Positions 59,438 through 64,000 of a DNA stretch of 64,000 nt are shown in pieces. The notes beneath the pieces were generated by a model. The model was not told where the DNA came from. It saw only the letters and a program-made list of their open reading frames with translations, and searched no databases. Where the stretch lies: contig NC_030686.2 of the NCBI RefSeq assembly GCF_000004195.4, positions 46,266,961-46,330,960 of the forward strand, read 5' to 3'. This DNA comes from Xenopus tropicalis (lineage: Eukaryota; Chordata; Amphibia; Anura; Pipidae). The first letter of the stretch is position 1, and the number at the start of each line of letters is the position of its first letter. The position numbers were made by a program, and so were the translations under genes.

Positions 59438-59493
59438 AAGGTCAAATTTGACCTCTATTATCGCAAAGTGGGAAAATCGAAACTTTACGGCAG
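59438..59493 (+). CDS. esyt1: E-Syt-like exon 1 of 8 in view (56 nt)
   Basis: Acceptor CCCCTTCAG and donor CAG/GTGAGT. It encodes a C2 segment with LYYRKVGKSKLYGS, aligning to the loop 3 region of C2 domains where calcium-binding aspartates normally sit; here they are replaced by R, K and S. It ends two bases into a codon completed by the next exon. Confidence 0.7.
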
Positions 59494-60981
59494 GTGAGTA
59501 AATCTATTTATGTCTAAATTTCAGTGATCGCTGGGTCCTTCTGTCCTTCTACTTCATGGACTTTAGAGGCCTGGAGGCTGTATGTCATTTTACTATATAT
59601 ACCCAATTTCAGTTTCCATGTTTTAATTGACTTTTTTAAAAATGTTCCCATATACAGCTGCCAATTCAGTGTAGAGAAACTACTGGAAGAGGACGTCGTC
59701 GATACGGTAAGAGTTAATAATGAAATTTTGCCCTGTGAGCTGGGCCAGAGCTTGGTACTGAGTTCTGCTTCTCTTTCCCCCTACAGTGGCTGCCATTGCA
59801 GAATGCCGAATCAGGGAGGCTCCACGTCAGGATGGAAAGCATCAGCGCTGTGCCAGATGCCGCTATGCTTGATGAGGTATTACCCACAATCCCCTTCTCT
59901 GGCTGTTTGGGCAATGCTTGGCTCTTCTTTAGCATTTCTAACATTTCTGTGTTTTTTTAGATCCTGATGGTGAATGAGATCTCCCGGCCCATTCAGATGA
60001 AAGAATTTGCATCAACTATGCTCTTTGTACATGTCCAAAAGGGCAAGGATCTCCGGGTAAGGCACCTCCCCATCCTAGTACCATCTTTATTATTGTATGT
60101 CGTATCCATAAGGGACACTGCCGGCCATAATCCCTCATGCATCTCTATCTGTTCTTTCCCAACAGCTGAACAATAGCGAGGAGAAACCAACAACCAGAGT
60201 AGAGCTGAAGATCCGGGACGCCAAGCGGAAGACTAAGGTACTGACTCAGATACATATGTTATATGGACTTTTTGCTTGATTTTCTACCATTTGTGAACTA
60301 CAATTCCCCAGTATCCCCCATGCCTGATGCTGAGAGATGTAGTTCTCTTATTAATAAGTTGAGGGTTGGGTTGAGCGTTTGGCTTTATAGATTGTTATTT
60401 ATTCTGTATTATGTGCTAATTTTATCTTCCCAGTTCCGCGTAGATACCAGGTCCCCGGAGTGGAAGCAGAGATTCAGCTTCCCATTAAAGGACCCAAGGA
60501 ATGAGGTGTTAGAGGTTCTGGTGAGTAGTAGAGTCCTGGTTTGTTCCCCTTGGGTCGGTAGATGTAGAATCACTGCTGTTTGTTTGCGGTTGCTGTGGGG
60601 TTTCCATTGGTGGTTTATGAGGGCACTAAGGCTTTATTTATTTTGCAGGTGAAAGACAAGGCAAATGGGCAGATGGGAACAATGGCCATTCCCCTGTCCA
60701 ACCTGATCGTGGCACAGGGCCTAACCATGGAAGGCTGGCTTAAGCTGCATCCGACCGAGCCTCGTGGTGCCGTGTGGATAAAGCTGGAGTTAAGGGTAAG
60801 TGAGCGACATCCCCTAATCATTAAATGTCTGGGACAGGGATCTGCTTCATACAAACAATTACCTTATTTATTCATATGGAGTGAAATCCCTTATGTGCTG
60901 ATCAGCTAGTGACTTTATATTCTTTCTGTTCTGTAGATTCTTGTTCCTCCAAACTCTGGAGCAGAATTTGTCAACTCTTAA
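59438..60981 (+). CDS. esyt1: 3' end of an extended-synaptotagmin-like gene (eight exons)
   Basis: Exons at 59438-59493, 59658-59706, 59787-59876, 59961-60056, 60166-60237, 60434-60520, 60649-60795 and 60937-60981 join in frame into about 213 residues ending in TAA. Extended synaptotagmins tether the ER to the plasma membrane and move lipids, using an SMP domain and several C2 domains. Visible here are the last strands of one C2 domain (through VVDTWLPLQNAESGRLHV) and one complete C2 domain (ASTMLFVHVQKGKDL to KLELRIL), spaced as the third and fourth C2 domains of E-Syt1; ILVPPNSGAE resembles the segment after its fourth C2 domain. Calcium-binding aspartates are mostly absent. The protein stops soon after, without a fifth C2 domain. 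ESYT2/3 or a separate paralogue is possible. The 5' exons are not in view. Confidence 0.75.
59658..59706 (+). CDS. esyt1: E-Syt-like exon 2 of 8
   Basis: Acceptor ATATACAG, donor ACG/GTAAGA. Its first base completes the split codon; it reads CQFSVEKLLEEDVVDT, the late strands of the first C2 domain. It joins the next exon in phase 0 to give VVDTWLPLQ, the usual C2 end. Confidence 0.8.
59787..59876 (+). CDS. esyt1: E-Syt-like exon 3 of 8
   Basis: Acceptor CCCCCTACAG, donor GAG/GTATTA, 30 codons in phase 0. Starts WLPLQNAESGRLHVRMES, the last C2 strands, then a linker. Confidence 0.85.
59961..60056 (+). CDS. esyt1: E-Syt-like exon 4 of 8
   Basis: Acceptor GTTTTTTTAG, donor CGG/GTAAGG, 32 codons. 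Linker (ILMVNEISRPIQ), then the first strand of the complete C2 domain (STMLFVHVQKGKDLR). Confidence 0.85.
60166..60237 (+). CDS. esyt1: E-Syt-like exon 5 of 8
   Basis: Acceptor TTTCCCAACAG, donor AAG/GTACTG, 24 codons. Covers C2 loop 1, NNSEEKPTT, which lacks the usual aspartates, then the strand RVELKIRDAKRKTK. Confidence 0.85.
60434..60520 (+). CDS. esyt1: E-Syt-like exon 6 of 8
   Basis: Acceptor ATCTTCCCAG, donor CTG/GTGAGT, 29 codons. FRVDTRSPEWKQRFSFPL matches the C2 signature with a tryptophan after SPE and an FxFPL strand. Confidence 0.9.
60649..60795 (+). CDS. esyt1: E-Syt-like exon 7 of 8
   Basis: Acceptor TTATTTTGCAG, donor AGG/GTAAGT, 49 codons. VKDKANGQMGTMAIPLSNL forms loop 3 and the next strand, with a single aspartate; GWLKL and WIKLELR close the C2 domain. 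Confidence 0.9.
60937..60981 (+). CDS. esyt1: E-Syt-like terminal coding exon
   Basis: Acceptor TTCTGTTCTGTAG; 14 codons (ILVPPNSGAEFVNS) and TAA at 60979-60981. No good donor lies before the stop, so this reads as the last coding exon. No AATAAA was noticed in the following 600 bases. Confidence 0.8.
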   Translation: MLVPPNSGAEFVNS

Positions 60982-61081
60982 GCGCCAAAAAAAAAATAAT
61001 GACCAATGAAATACTATGAAGAGTAGAGAAGCAAAGCATTGTGGGATGGAGGGAGAGGATGGCTTCTCTACAGAGCACCTA

Positions 61082-61551
61082 GTGGCTATTATCCCACTGC
61101 TACTATAGGCACCATCTCTCCCTACTATACCTGCTATCCCACAGCCCCAGTCCCTTCCCAGAGGCTATTATCCCCCCACTGCTACTATAGGCACCATCTC
61201 TCCCTACTATACCTGCTATCCCACAGCCCCAGTCCCTTCCCAGAGGCTATTATCCCCCCACTGCTACTATAGGCACCATCTCTCCCTACTATACCTGCTA
61301 TCCCACAGCCCCAGTCCCTTCCCAGAGGCTATTATCCCCCCACTGCTACTATAGGCACCATCTCTCCCTACTATACCTGCTATCCCACAGCCCCAGTCCC
61401 TTCCCAGAGGCTATTATCCCCCCACTGCTACTATAGGCACCATCTCTCCCTACTATACCTGCTATCCCACAGCCCCAGTCCCTTCCCAGAGGCTATTATC
61501 CCCCCACTGCTACTATAGGCACCATCTCTCCCTACTAAACCTGCTAACCCT
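61082..61551 (-). repeat. 82-bp minisatellite, about 5.7 copies, inverted relative to 9 kb
   Basis: Units contain CTACTATAGGCACCATCTCT and TATCCCACAGCCCCAGTCCC, the reverse complement of the 9041-10816 monomer. It starts only 100 bp after the stop codon of the E-Syt-like gene, so it may lie within its 3' untranslated region. Confidence 0.95.
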
Positions 61552-62364
61552 GTTGAATCCCATCTCCTCACCGGGTTATACACTAGTTAATATATAAATG
61601 ACCATTTAATGTGCAGACAGATAATTTAATACCTACCGGGCGCTTGCATTAATTTCGCATGAAATTGCAGCGCACAGCGAATTCTGGCCAAACCGCACAA
61701 AGACAAGACTTTTAATTTTCTATTTACAATAAGTTTATGACAGGAATGCATATTTTGTCAATAGGATAAAGTCTGATAGCATTGTTTATTGGCTATACTG
61801 AATGCCAAACACAGCTCATCTGCAACTCTCTGTATGCTTCAAGAGGGTGTTGGGAGTTTTATTTCAGAAGAAGCTCCTGTCACAGTAGCCACTAAGCTGC
61901 CATGTTGTTTTTCTGATGTGCAACTGCAGTTATCCCCCTTGGCAAATAGAGGGAGCTGTGGCTCTGCCAGAGTACTCTGTGGTAACTGGATGTTTCTATA
62001 CAGGCCGCACATAGGAACATAAAACAGGGATTCGTATCTATGGGTCAGGCCCAATAATAACTCCCTGTGCTGCTTCGGTTCCCCTTTAATACAAATATCT
62101 TGTTCCATAAGTAGAATAGTTAATACGAATGAGAGACTTAACTGATCCAAAACCCAACTCACTGGGCAGTCTCACGATGAAGGATGTGGGTACAGGGAGC
62201 TGTCGCTCGGGCACATTGCGCCTAATGGGGCAGGACTGACAGTAACCGGCACGTAGGCAGGTTCAGCTTGAACTCGAGGGACGTGTGGCTTTTTTAACAT
62301 AAATGACTGTGTGACTATGTTATAGGTTGGGTAACACAACTGTTACTGCTGCCGACTGTCTTAC
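61552..62364. other. Gene-free DNA with a possible conserved non-coding island
   Basis: The stretch 61590-61800 is unique and AT-rich, with GATAATTTAATACC and TTGCATTAATTTCGCATG. No further C2 exon was recognised downstream of the stop. Confidence 0.35.
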
Positions 62365-63245
62365 CCCATTCTCTCCATCTTACCCTACAGTCTCCGTCTC
62401 TTTCTTGCTCTCCTGTCACTTTCTTCCCCTACTGTCACCATCTTGTTCTAATGTCTTTATATTGCTCTTCTTTCTCTTTTTTTGCCCTTCTGTGTCCATA
62501 TTTTCCTCTTGTCTCCATCATGTCTTTATGTCTCCATCTTGCTCTACTGACTCCACCATGCCCTACTGTCTGTCTTTGTCCTACGTTTTCCATCATACGG
62601 TCATATGATAGTCTTGTCATACTTTCTCTATCGTGCCCTTCTTATCTTTCTTGCCTTGCTGCCTTTTCCTGGAATTATCTTCCCCTACTGTCTCCATCTT
62701 GTCCTGCTGTCTCCATCTTGCCCTACTGCCTCCATCTTGCCCTGCTGTCTCCATCTTGTCCTGCTGTCTCCATCTTGCCCTGCTGTCTCCATCTTGCCCT
62801 GCTGTCTCCATCTTGCCCTGCTGTCTCCATCTTGCCCTACTGTCTCCATCTTGCCCTACTGTCTCCATCTTGCCCTACTGTCTCCATCTTGCCCTACTGT
62901 CCCCATCTTGCCCTACTGTCTCCATCTTGCCCTACTGTCTCCATCTTGCCCTACTGTCTCCATCTTGTCCTACTGTCTCCATCTTGTCCTACTTTTATAT
63001 CCATCTTGCCCTACTGTCTCCATCTTGCCCTGCTGTCTCCATCTTGTCCTACTGTCTCCATCTTGTCCTGCTGTCTCCATTTTGGCCTACTGTCTCCATC
63101 TTTCCCTACTGTCTCCATCTTGCCCTGCTGTCTCCATCTTGTCCTACTGTCTCCATCTTGCCCCACTGCCCCCATCTTGTCCTACTGTCTCCATCTTGGC
63201 CTACTGTCTCCATCTTGGCCTACTGTCTCCATCTTGCCCCCCTGT
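62365..63245 (+). repeat. 20-bp minisatellite, second locus
   Basis: Same CTACTGTCTCCATCTTGCCC unit and strand as 55691-58205. The left part (62365-62680) is degenerate, while 62685-63240 is nearly uniform. It lacks the ~105-bp interrupting segment of the first locus. Confidence 0.95.
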
Positions 63246-63650
63246 CAGTTTATTTCCTTGCTGCCACCTCCTTTCCCTGCTGTAACTAAGCCGGGTTACT
63301 GTGCTGAGCTGTGGGGTTGCTGGCTGAACGCATTACTGAATACTAAATCCCTCCGATCCCAAACAGATATTGATAGAGGAATGTATTTTGTTGTCCCAGT
63401 CTGGTAAAAAATGAACAGCCGATAAGTCATACCTAGGTCCCGCTAAGCTCTAACGGGTAGGGTTTAGCCCACAAGCAGCTGGGGCTTCCTGCTGGGATTA
63501 GTGCAAATGGTTTAGCTGAAACTCTATTCTAGTATTAGATGTCACTGGTAACAATTAGCTTTATTACAGATTTATTAATGAGGTCCCTCCTGAAGTCTTA
63601 TAATCGCTGTTAATCTGTTGGATTATGGATATAACAGGATTCGCGTAGAA
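63246..63650. other. Gene-free DNA
   Basis: Unique sequence; nothing recognised. Confidence 0.3.
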
Positions 63651-64000
63651 CGGCCATGTAGCCCCCCAGCTTCCTGCACAGCCCCCGAGCAGCACGGCCA
63701 TGTAGCCCCCAGCTTCCTGCACAGCCCCCGAGCAGCACGGCCATGTAGCCCCCCAGCTTCCTGCACAGCCCCCGAGCAGCACGGCCATGTAGCCCCCCAG
63801 CTTCCTGCACAGCCCCGAGCAGCACGGCCATGTAGCCCCCCAGCTTCCTGCACAGCCCCCGAGCAGCACGGCCATGTAGCCCCCCCAGCTTCCTGCACAG
63901 CCCCCGAGCAGCACGGCCATGTAGCCCCCCCAGCTTCCTGCACAGCCCCCGAGCAGCACGGCCATGTAGCCCCCCCAGCTTCCTGCACAGCCCCCGAGCA
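63651..64000 (+). repeat. 44-bp minisatellite, 8 copies, cut by the window end
   Basis: The unit is CGGCCATGTAGCCCCCCAGC then TTCCTGCACAGCCCCCGAGC then AGCA. Length changes are in the C-runs. The array continues past the window. Confidence 0.95.

Noticed and set aside
62451..63407. 318-codon frame, SPSCPTVSILPYCLHLALL type
   Set aside because: Encoded by the 20-bp satellite, whose phase rotates through all frames; not membrane protein evidence.
1..64000. tRNA, rRNA or viral genes
   Set aside because: No cloverleaf, conserved rRNA segment, or retroviral gag/pol/env arrangement was recognised; the only reverse transcriptase is the LINE ORF2.

Overview
The window looks like vertebrate nuclear DNA, most likely amphibian and probably Xenopus. 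I infer this from a spliced animal gene with GT-AG introns, a full-length L1-type LINE, several T2-like TTAA MITEs and short hAT-type elements of kinds I associate with frog genomes, and many minisatellites. No sequence shows operons, Shine-Dalgarno-type organisation, rRNA, tRNA or CRISPR.

Layout. From 1 to about 38 kb there is no gene I can support. The region alternates between tandem arrays (unit sizes about 33, 45, 49, 82, 100, 124, 130, 135 and 138 bp, plus an 11/12-bp mosaic), short DNA transposons, and islands of unique AT-rich DNA, some of which resemble conserved non-coding elements. From 38382 to 44639 lies a complete LINE with both reading frames open, flanked by a 16-bp target-site duplication. 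It sits between two inverted copies of a roughly 305-bp core plus 135-bp satellite (34.3-35.3 kb and 48.8-49.7 kb). From 50.1 to 58.2 kb three large pyrimidine- or G-rich arrays (58, about 41 and 20 bp units) follow almost without a break.

Gene content. The only host gene I can support is the 3' end of an extended-synaptotagmin-like gene on the + strand: eight exons between 59438 and 60981, ending in a stop codon. They encode the end of one C2 domain and one complete C2 domain, both poor in calcium-binding aspartates. Earlier exons must lie upstream, beyond the window or in parts I could not read. The same 20-bp satellite lies on both sides of these exons.

Tandem repeats make up roughly 27 kb of the 64 kb by adding block lengths. 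Several families recur at two or three places in opposite orientations, and at least one (about 124 bp) is carried inside short transposons with 8-bp target duplications, so mobile elements seem to have seeded some of the arrays. Long open frames in the arrays arise because the monomers contain no stop codon; they are not treated as genes. One array (13.6-15.9 kb) has a noisy middle that looks like consensus error.
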